From Congeria kusceri (Eukaryota; Mollusca; Bivalvia; Myida; Dreissenidae): a DNA stretch of 64,000 nucleotides. The notes under the pieces are model-generated. The model did not search any database. It saw nothing but the letters and a program-made list of their open reading frames with translations, and was not told the origin of the DNA. The stretch spans positions 2,807,501-2,871,500 of the forward strand of contig CM051030.1 in NCBI GenBank assembly GCA_027627225.1. Direction: 5' to 3'. Positions 1 to 10,706 of this stretch are shown in pieces (position 1 is the stretch's first letter; each line of letters opens with the position of its first letter). Both the position numbers and the translations under genes were made by a program.

Positions 1-1258
1 ATGGGGCTTTCACGTTCGTCAGATGCTTCCATAAAACATCTCCAACGTAATTGATGTATTTGGCTCTTATTAGATGACTTTGCTATAATTTCTTCAATTT
101 TGAGGCGATGATTTAGGACATTTTGAAAACTGGCTATTTGAGGTACACGTTTTTCAAGTTTGCTTTTGAAAATATAGTACTTAGCTAACATAACTATAAA
201 ATTTATACAGAATGAATCATTTTTGTTTACTGTTACGCAGTTACAAAAGGACATAGTGGTAAAAGTTAGTTCTATGTTTTCTTCAATTCCAAGTTTTTCT
301 TGTATATACTGCTTTACATCAGTCCAAAATATTTGGGTCCATTGGCATTCCCAGAACAAATGTAAATTTGATTCTGGGTACATAGAGCAAAAGTCACATA
401 GATTTGAGGGTGTTAAATTGCATTTGTATAAGTATATATTGTTGGGGATGCTCTGCATTAGATATTTGTATTGGAAATACCTAATTTTAGTATCGATTGA
501 TAACTTGAGTGGTTGGCTGAAAATAGTCTTAGGGTCTAGAGATTCCAAGTCTAATACTGTTTTCCATTTGCTCATTTGTTTGAATTCAATGGGTTTTTCT
601 CTTTTTAACAGTAATTTGTAAATTAGTTTACACACTTTTGTAGAATCTTTTAGTTTATTTAAAATATTATCGGGAGTTGTATAGTCTATATTATTTTGCT
701 GTAGTGTTTGTTTCCATTCAGACGGAATGCTACTGATTAAACTATTATATTTCAGAAAGTCCCCTTGTTCTATATTATATAGGTATTGTATGTCTGAAAA
801 GGAGTAAAATTGCTTTACTCTATAGTCGAATAAATGTTCTAGAAATAGAACCCCTTTGTCAAACCAGGATTTGTAAAATAGTGTTTTGTTTTTATTGTTT
901 ATAGACGAGTTGTTCCAAATAATTTGTTTAAACACTGTCACGTTTACTTCGTTATAGGTTCCACAGAGCCATCCATGTATTACATTCTTTAGGAATTCCG
1001 ATTTTATTTTTAAATCCTTCACTTCAGATGGCTTAAGGTTTGATTCAAAAATTAAGTTTCCACCAACGCTTGTAAGCATGTTTGTGTATATTTTAATTAT
1101 TTTTGAATCTTGTTGGAAGATAAAACGTTTAACCCAACTTGCTTTGAGAGATTTTAAAAAACAGTCTATCTCTAACATCTTAAGTCCCCCCTCTGTGTAA
1201 TCTTGAACAATACGTTTTCTAGATACTTTGTCTGGTTTGTCGCCCCAAATGAGGAATG
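1..1258 (-). mobile_element. LINE (non-LTR) retrotransposon, C-terminal coding part
   Basis: Read on the - strand, a frame without stops runs from about 1255 to the window edge (over 400 codons). It contains features of the C-terminal part of LINE ORF2 proteins: a segment near GGDK/KPDK followed by QDYTEGGLKM and SLKASWVKRF, and a Cys/His knuckle near 270-350 (LCDFC, then HLFWEC). The reverse transcriptase core is not in this part. The element is cut at its 5' side near 1258, where another repeat begins, and continues out of the window. A diverged fragment of the same family lies at 35265-35677 and 37672-38645. Clade assignment (Tx1/L1-like) is a guess. Confidence 0.75.
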
Positions 1259-1437
1259 AGGAATGTTGCCCCTAGCACTGGAGTTGATGTCAAAGGTATA
1301 TTCCAAGTTTCAAGTGAATAACTTATGTAGTTTTGAAGTTACAAGACTTTTGAATAAAAACTTGAACCAAATTCAGACGCGGACGCCGACGCCTTGGGTA
1401 GTATTGTCAAGCTCACCTATTTGAATAGTCGAGCTAA
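1254..1437 (+). repeat. Interspersed repeat family A, 3' part
   Basis: This matches the end of a repeat seen again at 2826-3720, 26641-27030 and 60531-61225: a block around GGAGTTGATG-CAAAGG, then CAAGTTTCAAGTGAATAACT, then GACGCGGACGCCGACGCC, ending near AGTCGAGCT. It is non-coding and is followed by a microsatellite. Confidence 0.7.
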
Positions 1438-1464
1438 TTACACCCCCGTCATTATATTTAACGA

Positions 1465-1542
1465 TAGACGGACGGACGGACGGACGGACGGACGGACGGA
1501 CGGACGGACGGACGGACGGACAGACAGACAGACAGACAGACA
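1465..1542 (+). repeat. (ACGG)n / (ACAG)n microsatellite
   Basis: About fourteen tandem GGAC tetramers grade into about six GACA tetramers. Open frames across it on the - strand are repeat artefacts. Confidence 0.95.
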
Positions 1543-1635
1543 GAACTACAAACATCAGCAACAATGATAGCAACAACAACTACTACATGCATGCATGTTG
1601 TGCGGATGATACTGATGCTGATGTTGGTGCTGCTG

Positions 1636-1680
1636 ACGACGACGACAATGATGATAATAATGATGATGATGATGATCACC
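1636..1680 (+). repeat. (GAY/GAT)n trinucleotide repeat
   Basis: An imperfect run of GAC/GAT/AAT triplets directly downstream of the tetranucleotide repeat. Confidence 0.85.
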
Positions 1681-1689
1681 ATCATCTTT

Positions 1690-2589
1690 CAGACATAGAC
1701 TATATAAGGCGATATGCAGCATATTGACATATACAGCTTACGGTGGGTTGTATTCAGTGTAAGCTGTATACGGTTTTATAGTCAGAGTATACAGCTCACG
1801 CGTAGGCTGTATACGGCGTAAGCTGTTTGAGGTCTATCAATGCGCTTTTAAGTTTATATTTTGTAGACAATCTTTTTTGCACGAAAATGTGACTTCAACA
1901 TTGATTGATCTTCAGAAAAATACTCATTTGATATATTTTCTCCGCTTTCTATTGTGGTCGTGTTCTGTACATTTTCAGTTATGTACACAAGTCGTTAATT
2001 TCCTTTAACAACTATCATACTCGCTTTGCAAATTGAACTCAACTGAACAGACTTTGGTTTCAGCTAATTTCATGTCATTATTTTCAATGTATAGCTGCTT
2101 TGTCCGATTAAAGCAAATCGAATTGAAACGTGTAATATTATGGTTCTTTTATTGTTTTCTAACATACACACTATGTCGTCTCCACGTGAGCAACATGTCG
2201 ATTCCCCGATTGATATACGGATATATTTTCTAATGGTACAATAAAGACCTACAGGTCCCCCTTTAAAGCGACTAAATCTCTTATTTGGGTTGATTCAGTT
2301 AAACACAAGAGTTGACTTATTTTTCACGCAACAGCACGATTTCAAAAAAGTTTTGAATAACATTTTTTAGCACTAAAGAAAAGAAAATACTACATAGTCA
2401 AAATGTTTTTGCGTTACACTAGAGCATGTAAATCGATCATGTGCGTTTAGGGTTTAATCACACCAGGTGAAACTACGAACGTTGGACCCTTCAAAAGTCA
2501 TATTAAGAACATACACGTTTAACAATAATAGTGTATAGTTATATTTATGTACAGTATATTTTGCTACGATAGTTGCCCGTTCTTTACAG
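1690..2589. other. No gene recognised upstream of R1
   Basis: Near 1727-1830 the word AGCTGTATAC and its complement recur in both orientations, giving a short fold-back region. The rest is AT-rich. No signal-peptide exon or first lectin exon of R1 could be found here, although R2 has both in the equivalent place. Confidence 0.5.
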
Positions 2590-2690
2590 GTTGTGCCGAT
2601 GTCAATACAACGGATACCACCGTTTTGGTGAACAATACTGGCGAATGTTTGATGACATGCAGAATTATCTTTGGAATTCAGAAATCAAAC
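2590..2690 (+). CDS. R1 exon: WSC-like domain, first half
   Basis: The exon starts after TCTTTACAG in phase 1 and ends in phase 0 at a GTAAAT donor. It codes for about 33 residues beginning Gly-Cys, with GECLMTC in the middle and FGIQ near the end. Spacing Cys-x(n)-Cys-x3-Cys then an FGxQ-like end is that of the first half of WSC (carbohydrate-binding cysteine-rich) domains. The R2 exon at 15353-15456 has the same layout. Confidence 0.65.
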
Positions 2691-4208
2691 GTAAATAACT
2701 TCAAGTGTACCTGTGCTTGTAACTACATTTTGTCTTAATGACGTATGGCGCCTTCTATTATTAATGCGCAAGAATGAAGTGCAGACACTATTTGTAGCAA
2801 ATTCAAATTCTAATTTCAAAATAAAAGCTGTCAGAGGGCATCGCGCTCGACTATGCGAAGTATTTCATTAGTACATATTTTGGAAAGTGAAAGGGACATT
2901 AATTTGTTGAAATACAAATCTGAGTTATGGCAATTATTTCACCAATTTATTTTAAGTTGCAAGTGAATACCTTATGTAGTTTAGAAATTATAAGACTTTG
3001 GAAAAAACTTTAACCAGAAAATCTATTTGAAAAGTAGGCATACCTCTGTCAAAATGCAAAACAGAGTAATGGGGAGTGTTGCATCTCATGCTGGAGTTGA
3101 TTACAAAGATGTATTCCAAAATTCAAGTGAATACCTTATATAGTTTAGCAATTATAAGATGTCTGACCAAAAACTAAAAACTATGTAAAAGGGGGAACAA
3201 CTTGTCAAAATACAAAACAGAGTTATGTGGATTGTAGTACATGATGCTGTAGTTGATGACAAGGGTATCTTCCAAGTTTCAAGTGAATACATTTTGAAGT
3301 TATAAGACGTTTGAATGAAAACTTAAATCAGAAACTATATGTAGAAAGGGGCATAACTATACTAAAATACAAAACAGAGTTATGGGGAATGTTGCACCTG
3401 AGGCTGGAGTTGATGACAAAGGTATAGTCCAAGTTTCAAGTGAATAATTTATGAAGTTTTAAAGTTACAAGACATTTTTGAACAAACTTTTTACAATAAA
3501 ATCTATGTAAAAATACAAAATTGTATGGGGAATTCAGCACTGGATGTTGGAGTTGATGACAAAGGTATTTTCCAAGTTTCAAGTGAATAACTTAAGTAGT
3601 GTTGAAGGTACAAGACTTTTGAATGTAAACTTTAGCCAAGACCAGACGCGGACGCCGACGGCTGGGCGACGAGAAAAGCTCACCTATTCTTCGAATGGTC
3701 GAGTTCATAAATCTTTGTATGTATCAACGTATTTGTACAATACTATAACTAATAAATACTGCAAACGTCTAAAAACTGTAAAGACATAAAGGTCGTAGTT
3801 TGGACTGGCTGCATAAAATGATTTCGCACATGCACATGTATAAGTTAGTTAGATGTGTAATTGGCAAATCGGTCTATACAACCTCATATAGACTAAGCAG
3901 AAAACAAGCTGGATTCCTTTTAGATTTAATGTATCCCTCTTACCTAAATAAATTCATATACTTACCATGGCTTTAACAAAATATTTCAGTAAAACGCACA
4001 TGCTTGCTTTGTAGGCAGGTATTCGGTGCTGGTGTTTCAATCCAAGCGGACCGTGGTCCCTAAACAAGTGTACAGACAAATGTGAATCTGAACAGTTTTT
4101 GTGCGGAAAGGAATATAGCAATTTCTTTTCAATATATAAGTTGGTTGTATATTTATCATTCGGTTTATTAATAACGTCGTCGTCGCGTTGCCGTTATTAT
4201 TATTATTA

Positions 4209-4239
<31 letters not shown>

Positions 4240-7200
4240 TATTATTACTATTATTATTATTATTATTATTATGTTTATTGTAGGTATGAGAACAGTGACA
4301 TAGGCATCGCACAATGATGGTTTTTGCCTAATTTTTATGCCGGAAAATGTATTTGCATGGAACAGATGTAACAACAACGTCTCATATAGAGTTTTGTGCA
4401 GCATTTTTGAAAGTACGTAGTCATCACAACGAAACGGTAAAATTGAAACATGCATATATATACGCAACTAAACACACACATATTAAAAAATACTCGTTCT
4501 AGGGTCGTACATGTTTTAAACAATGCTATATTATGCATTCAATGTTTCAAGTTGTTAGTATCACAACACAAATCAAAACACAAATGCATTAGATCTTTAT
4601 TTAAGACTGTTTTACGCTTGACCTTTCTCTATGATTAGGTGGTCAAGTGGTAAAATCGTTGGGAAAGTTGTTGTGGTTTGAATCTCGAACAGAATAGTTT
4701 GTTTAAACATGTCAAATATTGTTGATTATCTAACTGTTTTTTTTTTTTCTTTCTTAACTTATTTTTTTGTATGTCTTACGGTTCATTGGCAAAAGGAGTA
4801 ACATTATATAAAGATATTTCATGAGCATTTGGAAACAGTCAAATTGTTTTCCTGTTGTTGAGGGGGCAATATTTGAACTGTTGCCCCGAGGCCGTTAGGC
4901 CGAGGGCAACAGTTGAAAATGTTGCCCCCGATACTGAAGGAAAACAATGTGACTGTTCCCAAATGACTATGAAACATTTGTTTTATTACCTACTTCCAAT
5001 AATAAATAAAAGAAAACATTAAATTGTTTCATTTTCCATGAAAACTTACATAACGATAGATGTGACTCACAACTACAAAATAGAACAATCATAAACCTGG
5101 GTCCTGCTTTTAACAGTCAGTAGCAGTCAGTGTTACCATAAAGTTACATTGCGCAACCTTCTGTGCAGGTTGCTCCCGTAGGAATAATGATGACGGCAAC
5201 ATAACGAAACAAAACCGTTAAACATCACGAAAGGTTGCATGTTGGGAGGAGCTTGTTTCAACAAAGTGGTAAACAGTTAAAGCCAATTTTACGGTATTTC
5301 AGGGTTCTTTGGGGTATTCAATATTCGGCGTTAAATTTGGCGTTAAGAAATGTCCTAAACAAAGATATTGTTTATTGAATTTTATTCAATGTCGTAAATA
5401 AATATTTATGTAACCAGTGTACAGGTATGTGTGTAAAGTGATGTGTGAATGAAGTGCGATAGGTTTTCACTGTCCTAATTGATTATGAGCACATTTTAAT
5501 GTAATCCCCATACCAAGCTATCAATTAGCTAACATGTCCCTTTTTCTAACAAGAAACCCAGCACATTCTTACGTTTGTCACCACAGACTACAGTCACTTA
5601 TACATACAAGTATCCTGCAAAGGAATAGTGATTAAGTCAGAGACTAGCGTGCTAGTTAAATGACCGCTGCTTGGTAAGATTTGTATTTTATTTTTGTCTT
5701 ATTGTATTTTGTTCTCTTATTTAAAGATTTATGCAGTTAACCTATTTGCTTAATGAATTGTATTGTTGAATTTATTGTATAATTAAGTTATGCAATTTAT
5801 AATACATTTAATGCATATTTATTATTGCATGTAAAATATTATATGCATAATTTATATTGTTCAGGTTTATTTTTATATACATTTACTGGAATGAAGATCG
5901 AAAGCAAACAACGAGTTTACCTCATTCAGCACCCCGTTACATTTAACACTCGTGTATTTAAGGATTAGATTGTTTATAACGGTCTGTCTCATTTCTGTAT
6001 AGATCCATACGGCACTTCATACTTGATGATTAGTTTTTCGATACGTTTATTGAAAATTAAACACTAAAATAAGTATATGTGCATTCTATATAATAATGTG
6101 TAATCAATTATAAATACTATATTTTTATTCAGTATATTTATGACAAGCTACTGTGTTAGAATGTTAGTTTAATTTATGATCTATTACTTTGCACAAAAAT
6201 AAAATATCAAAAACAACATTTTAATATGAAAATGTAGTCGAATACAAAAGGAATAATGTCTCCAAAGATCATTCTGAAATTTTCGTGAGATTTTCGTTAA
6301 GTGTACACTCAATGCTAAACTTACTGACAGCAATTGTGTTGCATTGTCGCCGCTGCTCTGCTTTTTCTAAAAGCAGACGGCATTTCTACTAACTGTAACT
6401 GTCAATGAAACTGGTTTATCAGACTTTCCGTCCAATGTGCCTTAACGTTTTAGAAATTTAGAAATTAAACATTTCTTTCAAAAGAACGCATTTGCTTATT
6501 CATCAGTATAATTGTGTTTTAAAAAATCCAATATGTATTTGTATGCTTACGGATCGTGAAAAATACTTATATGTATTATATTATTTGTAATTTGTAAATA
6601 TAAATATATGAAATAACTAAATAAGCAAATACCCATTTTACAAAGAAAACAATTAGCCAATATTTGTAATAAGTATTATTACTTGGCACAAAACTTGTAC
6701 ATTAGGACCTGGGTGTCGCTGCGCAATGCATGACTGAAAACTGAAGATGAAGGTTACAGTAAATTAGTGCGAAGAATGTCAAACAGAAGCATAGTAGTCA
6801 ATATGCCTGGGCATAAACTTTATATATAAAACATTACTCGCAAAAAACGCAATAGGAAATATTTATAACTTGTTATTTTTATTTTCTTTTTGCGAAAGAT
6901 AAAACCAGGATTGCTGAAGTCCAAACATTATTCCAAGATAATTGGGCAGCTGCTAACGCCTTCTGTTTGAATAATACAAAATTTCCGGCATCATTGGACA
7001 GCATATCAAAAGCTTCCTTTACAAATGGAGATGTCCAAAATCACTGGACTAGTGTCATACGAACTACTTCGGTGCTTCGGGCTTCAGTTAATAACGGTGA
7101 GATATACGTGTCATCATATTATTTTAGTTTCATATTTAATACAAGTCCAGTATGTAAATGTAGTCGCGCTTTAATTATGCCATTATTATGTAATAGACTA

Positions 7201-9334
7201 AATAAAAATGATCATGTAATGAATATACATACACATTAACACATAATTAAACGTCGGGAACACACTTATGGTGAATAGTAAAATGATAACTAGGGATCAT
7301 AATGTATCTCAATAATGAGTAATGACATGCTTTCAGGCAGGATAAACGAAACTGATTATGTTGAGTACGCCTACATTGCAACTAACGGAAGCATTGCCTT
7401 CACAGACCGTGGTACACGACGATCCCTTTGTGAAGGTTCTTTCGGTATATATAAAGTGAAACACATTTCTCATTTAATACATACTTGTATTTCTTCTTGT
7501 TTAACACGACATTGCATTTAACTTTAAAACAATGAATTACGTTCGTGTTCGTAGCTGACTAATAATACATGTTTGGTGTCATCAACAGAACCTACAAAAG
7601 AAGCTGGCAAAGAGCCCCGGGAGAAAGGTTAGAATACATTTAAAAAGATGTCTTAATTATTGTATTATGTAAAGAGGCTAGCGTGCTAGTTAAATGACCG
7701 ATCTAGTAATACAACTAGCCATAAACATCTGCAAAGTATTGTTGTACAATTTGTTTAAAATATTTTTCTTCGTGATTGCTATAGTCAAGATATGTTTTTA
7801 AATAAATTTCAAGTTGGTCCATTTTAATTATACTCAATAGGAACTATAATATTTTGAATCGTTCATTTAATATTTATGTAAATAAAAAAGCGAACCATAT
7901 CAAATTAATTTCATGTCCACACATTTTTACATAATACCAGTAAAACATTCCCATGTAATTAAAATAAAATATGTTTCGTCCTTAATCACACAGAGCAAAG
8001 AATTGAAATTATTATATTGTGGTGGTAAAAAGACATAATATTGTCTTGATACTATATACTCTGCGCTGACATAATATTGTTTTCTATTTATAGTGATTTT
8101 TTCCGCGCAAATGTATATTATTTTGTCGCAGGCACTTCTGCTGTAATTATTGGTATCAGTGTGCCGGTCGCGATCATTGTCTCGTTGGTTGTAACCGTTA
8201 TTTTCGTCGTGCTCAAAAGAAGGTAAGTAATATGGATCAAACTATATTTACATGATAATATTTGATTATATTATCCCTATATATTTCTTTTACTAGTTCA
8301 TGTAGTTTATTATTTGTACACAAGTAACATCTACGTACATGTATTAAGCACGCAATATCTATAGAAAATAATAGTATGTAATCATAGTATTAGTTAATCA
8401 TCCTTGCGGAATTATTATTTTGAGCTTAGACATATACATCAACGGTATACTATATACTTGTATGGTCTATATTTAAATATCAAGGTAAAATAGCATGATT
8501 GTTATTGCTTATAAGCCTGGCTATAGCTTTCTTAAATAATAAAAACATGTTACGTGTTTTAAATGTCCAACATATAATATTCACCACATAAGGTTTAACA
8601 TAAACTATGCTGTACAAGAATTCTGCGTTTGTTCTTGTCTCGTTATTAATTCTTAATTACAACTGCCACTAATAATTCATACTTTTAAAAAATGACTTCA
8701 GGGGAACGATACCGTGCTATCCCAACAAAAGTGCTAACAAAGCCTCTGATAACACGCTTGAGGGTCGACCATCCAATGAAGAATCTAACGATGACAATGG
8801 GGGTGTCCAAAACTACTTTGTGTTAGATAAAGGACTCAATAAAAAGTCGATCATTATGGACACCATAATTCCGGGCGTGATCTGAATGTAACGGATGAAG
8901 ATAATTATAATGCAGTAAATTATACGGAGGGGCCATCTGAACGTGTGGTGGGCGACGGTAATTTCGACTACACAAGAAATGGTTTAGCAAATAAGCTGGC
9001 AACTATGAATCCTGATAACATGTATAACAAACTTCGGGTAGACCGCCACGGTGATTATGACCATCTGGGAAAACATGGACAGGACAATACCGTTGCCATA
9101 GCAACAAGTAACGAATACGACACAACATCAGCTGCATTGGCTGTCCACTCCAAAGGCGCTATAGGTGACACAAGTACTTACAATCATGTCAAACATTTTA
9201 GTAATACAGCACATAATAGAAGAAAGGATCTAAGTGACGCCATCAGCAACGACTATGACGTCACAAATCAGACGACATTAAGATTTGCCACGGAAGACAT
9301 GTCAGGTTACGCACACGTTTCTAAAGACTGCTGA
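2590..9334 (+). CDS. R1: WSC/C-type-lectin-like transmembrane receptor with ITAM-like tail (5' end missing, tail frameshifted)
   Basis: Seven exons are supported: two WSC-like (2590-2690, 4015-~4162), a lectin-like exon (6899-7096), the lectin C-terminal exon (7337-7444), a short stalk (7589-7627), a transmembrane exon (8132-8222) and the tail (8702-9334). Exon boundaries carry AG/GT signals and their phases match those of R2. The product would be a type I surface protein with a small ligand-binding ectodomain and a tyrosine-rich signalling tail. No signal peptide exon was found, so it lies left of the window or is lost. The tail has a one-base frame break near 8838-8845 ahead of the ITAM, so the allele is either non-signalling or carries a sequence error. 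A possible AATAAA poly(A) signal is at 9465-9470. The family role (pattern recognition by C-type lectin folds, signalling by ITAMs) is known in animals; its use here is inferred. Confidence 0.7.
2826..3720 (+). repeat. Repeat family A, expanded internal tandem units
   Basis: In the intron inside the WSC domain of R1. It begins with a GCGCTCGACT-like head near 2845, holds four to five diverged units of roughly 180 bp built on 'AAATACAAAACAGAGTTATG' and 'GGAGTTGATGACAAAGG', and ends with GACGCGGACGCCGACGGC and TCGAATGGTCGAG. Confidence 0.75.
4015..4162 (+). CDS. R1 exon: WSC-like domain, second half
   Basis: It starts in phase 0 after TTGCTTTGTAG and reads through Cys-Trp-Cys, then KCTDKC, then LCGKEYS: the CxC ... 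CxxxC ... CG(x)nYS pattern of the second half of a WSC domain. The donor is unclear. A phase-1 GT at 4163 would match the paralogues but is weak (GTTTAT), so the 3' end is provisional. A (TTA)n run follows at once. Confidence 0.6.
4190..4273 (+). repeat. (TTA)n microsatellite
   Basis: An imperfect TTA/TTT run immediately downstream of the second WSC exon of R1. Confidence 0.9.
4636..4700 (+). repeat. Possible tRNA-derived repeat head
   Basis: TGGTCAAGTGG resembles a pol III A box, and GGTTTGAATCTC about 35 bases later resembles a B box. No cloverleaf folds convincingly. It is a candidate degenerate SINE head only. Confidence 0.3.
4816..4976. repeat. Fold-back (hairpin) element 1
   Basis: The left arm (from TTTCATGAGCATTTGG through AACTGTTGCCC) is nearly the reverse complement of the right arm (from GGGCAACAGTTG to CCAAATGACTATGAAA), about 70 bases each, around a GC-rich centre CGAGGCCGTTAGGCCGAG. 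No coding capacity. Likely a MITE-like or fold-back transposable element. Confidence 0.8.
4980..6898. other. Intron of R1, AT-rich, no gene recognised
   Basis: Only AT-rich sequence. The 20-odd base string CTAGCGTGCTAGTTAAATGA at 5645 recurs at 7679, suggesting a dispersed repeat end. No exon with the family's phases was found here. Confidence 0.5.
6899..7096 (+). CDS. R1 exon: C-type-lectin-like domain, N-terminal part
   Basis: Phase 1 at both ends (acceptor GCGAAAG, donor GTGAGA). It codes for about 65 residues with DNWAAANAFC near residues 13-22, a Leu-rich middle and HWTSVIRTT. Trp-x2-Ala-x3-Cys followed by a Trp some 30 residues on is the common C-type lectin fold core (WxxAxxxC ... W). 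The calcium-binding EPN/QPD and WND motifs are absent, so a sugar-binding role is not assured. Confidence 0.6.
7337..7444 (+). CDS. R1 exon: lectin-like domain, C-terminal part
   Basis: Phase 1 at the start (TTTCAG acceptor). It encodes YAYIATNGSIAFTD and then RRSLCEG, the last strand-Cys of a C-type lectin fold. Two donors fit phase 1: GTATAT (end 7444, preferred) and GTTCTT (end 7435). The R2 exon at 21059-21160 is the clear paralogue (YAFIHKTTELYF ... ALCED). Confidence 0.6.
7589..7627 (+). CDS. R1 exon: short stalk
   Basis: A 39-base phase 1-1 exon between ATCAACAG and GTTAGA, coding for a Lys/Glu/Pro-rich peptide (EPTKEAGKEPREKG). It takes the place of the longer Thr-rich stalk exons of R2 to R5. 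Confidence 0.5.
8132..8222 (+). CDS. R1 exon: transmembrane segment
   Basis: 91 bases, phase 1 in and phase 2 out, bounded by GTCGCAG and GTAAGT. It codes for about 22 hydrophobic residues (Ile/Val rich) followed by a Lys-Arg-Arg stop-transfer. The R3, R4 and R5 TM exons are also exactly 91 bases; that of R2 is 85. Confidence 0.85.
8702..9334 (+). CDS. R1 exon: cytoplasmic tail with ITAM-like motif, frameshifted
   Basis: In the frame set by the TM exon the tail reads 60 codons, including NYFVLDK (Tyr codon at 8814), and hits a stop at 8883-8885. A second clean frame, shifted by one base, is open from about 8840 to the stop at 9332-9334 and holds the ITAM YNKLRVDRHGDYDHL (9023-9067), then NEYDTT, TYNHV, NDYDVT and GYAHV. 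The frames would join if one A were missing from the run at 8840-8845. This is either a recent loss-of-function deletion or a consensus error in a homopolymer. Confidence 0.75.
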
Positions 9335-10706
9335 TAACTGATGAAATATCATACATCTACGTTATGCTTTTTAGATGGAAAATGTATTCTATGTGGCTAA
9401 GGGATTTAGTTATGTCCTGTTTTTCTCACTAATAATCAGTAACAATAATCCTTATTGTAATATAAATAAATATAAGTATATATCAAGACAATATTATGAT
9501 TTCCAACTTGTATTTGTCCTGTTAATACGGAGCATGTAGTGATGTATTAAATAATCCTAGTGTTACTGATGTTGAATTGTTAAAAGTCCGTTGTACTTTT
9601 TGTAAATAGTTCCTCATTTAAAGTAGTTGTTTATCCTCGTAAACACTACAATTGCTTCTTGCAAAATTAACGTCAGCTTTGCTGCGTCTTGAATTGTATT
9701 CACCTTTAATAACATTGATGACATTAGTAAAAATACAAAAAGGAAGTAAGGACCTTTATCAATAGAAATATTGTTACATGTATTTTACTGATCTCTTTTC
9801 ATATATCTAATGGTCTGTTTCAGTGTTTTTAATAAATGTCACACAATGCTACTTGTTAATGCATCGTATTGCTTGGACGTTGTGATCCTACCTTTGCACC
9901 TTTACAGTGTGTATGTACGATCTTTGTTATCAATTATTTTCCAAATAAACATATGAAAGTGACAATATAACTTGATAGCAGACAGATAAACATAAACCTG
10001 TCGAAGGAAACACTTAACTATTGAATAAATCAACACAAACGGTTGTCGACGTTCGCATCGTTCATTAGTGTTCTTTAACCTAAATCAACTGTCGAGTCAT
10101 TGTATTGTCATGTATTGGAGATTTTGTCTGTACAGTCGAACATTGATTTGTGCTTTAAAAGTAGGCAATTATGCGTTTAAAGACAATGATTCTTATTGAA
10201 TTTTCTACCATTTTAATTCAAATTATGTGGTAATTAACTGTATCAGGTTGTTTTAATTAATGTCACTATGCATGTTGTAAGATCGTACATACACTCTTTA
10301 AAAAGCATGCTTTTTGCATTAAATTAATGTATCTGCCTAAGGATTTATATATTCATTGTTTATAAATATTGTTTAAACATGTATAATTAATTGAAATATT
10401 ACAAACGAAATCGAGTAACATCAAGTTATTAAAGGTTGAGGTGAGGTAGCATATTTCATTTCTGACAGAAAGAAGAGTGATCTGTATCAAGGTTTGTATC
10501 ATTAATTTGCAAGGCTAATATTAGAGTGTTGTGGTGTTATTGTATTTGTGCTTATATGTATAATGTTAAAAAATAAAAATGTTATTTTAATCAATAGCGT
10601 CTTCAGCAGAAAACATGGTCAAACTTCTCGATTACAGCAGTTTGCATTGAACAATGACAACATGACACACACATATGTTTGGTAACGTATCTTACACGCG
10701 AAAGTC
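9335..10706. other. Downstream of R1: AT-rich, one TIR-flanked element
   Basis: No gene seen. A candidate non-autonomous element lies at 9901-10301: its ends (TTTACAGTGTGTATGTACGATCTT and, inverted, AAGATCGTACATACACTCTTTAA) form a ~23-bp terminal inverted repeat. A solo copy of one end is at 30538-30563. Confidence 0.45.

Noticed and set aside
223..621. + strand 132-codon ORF
   Set aside because: It is the shadow of the LINE frame on the opposite strand.
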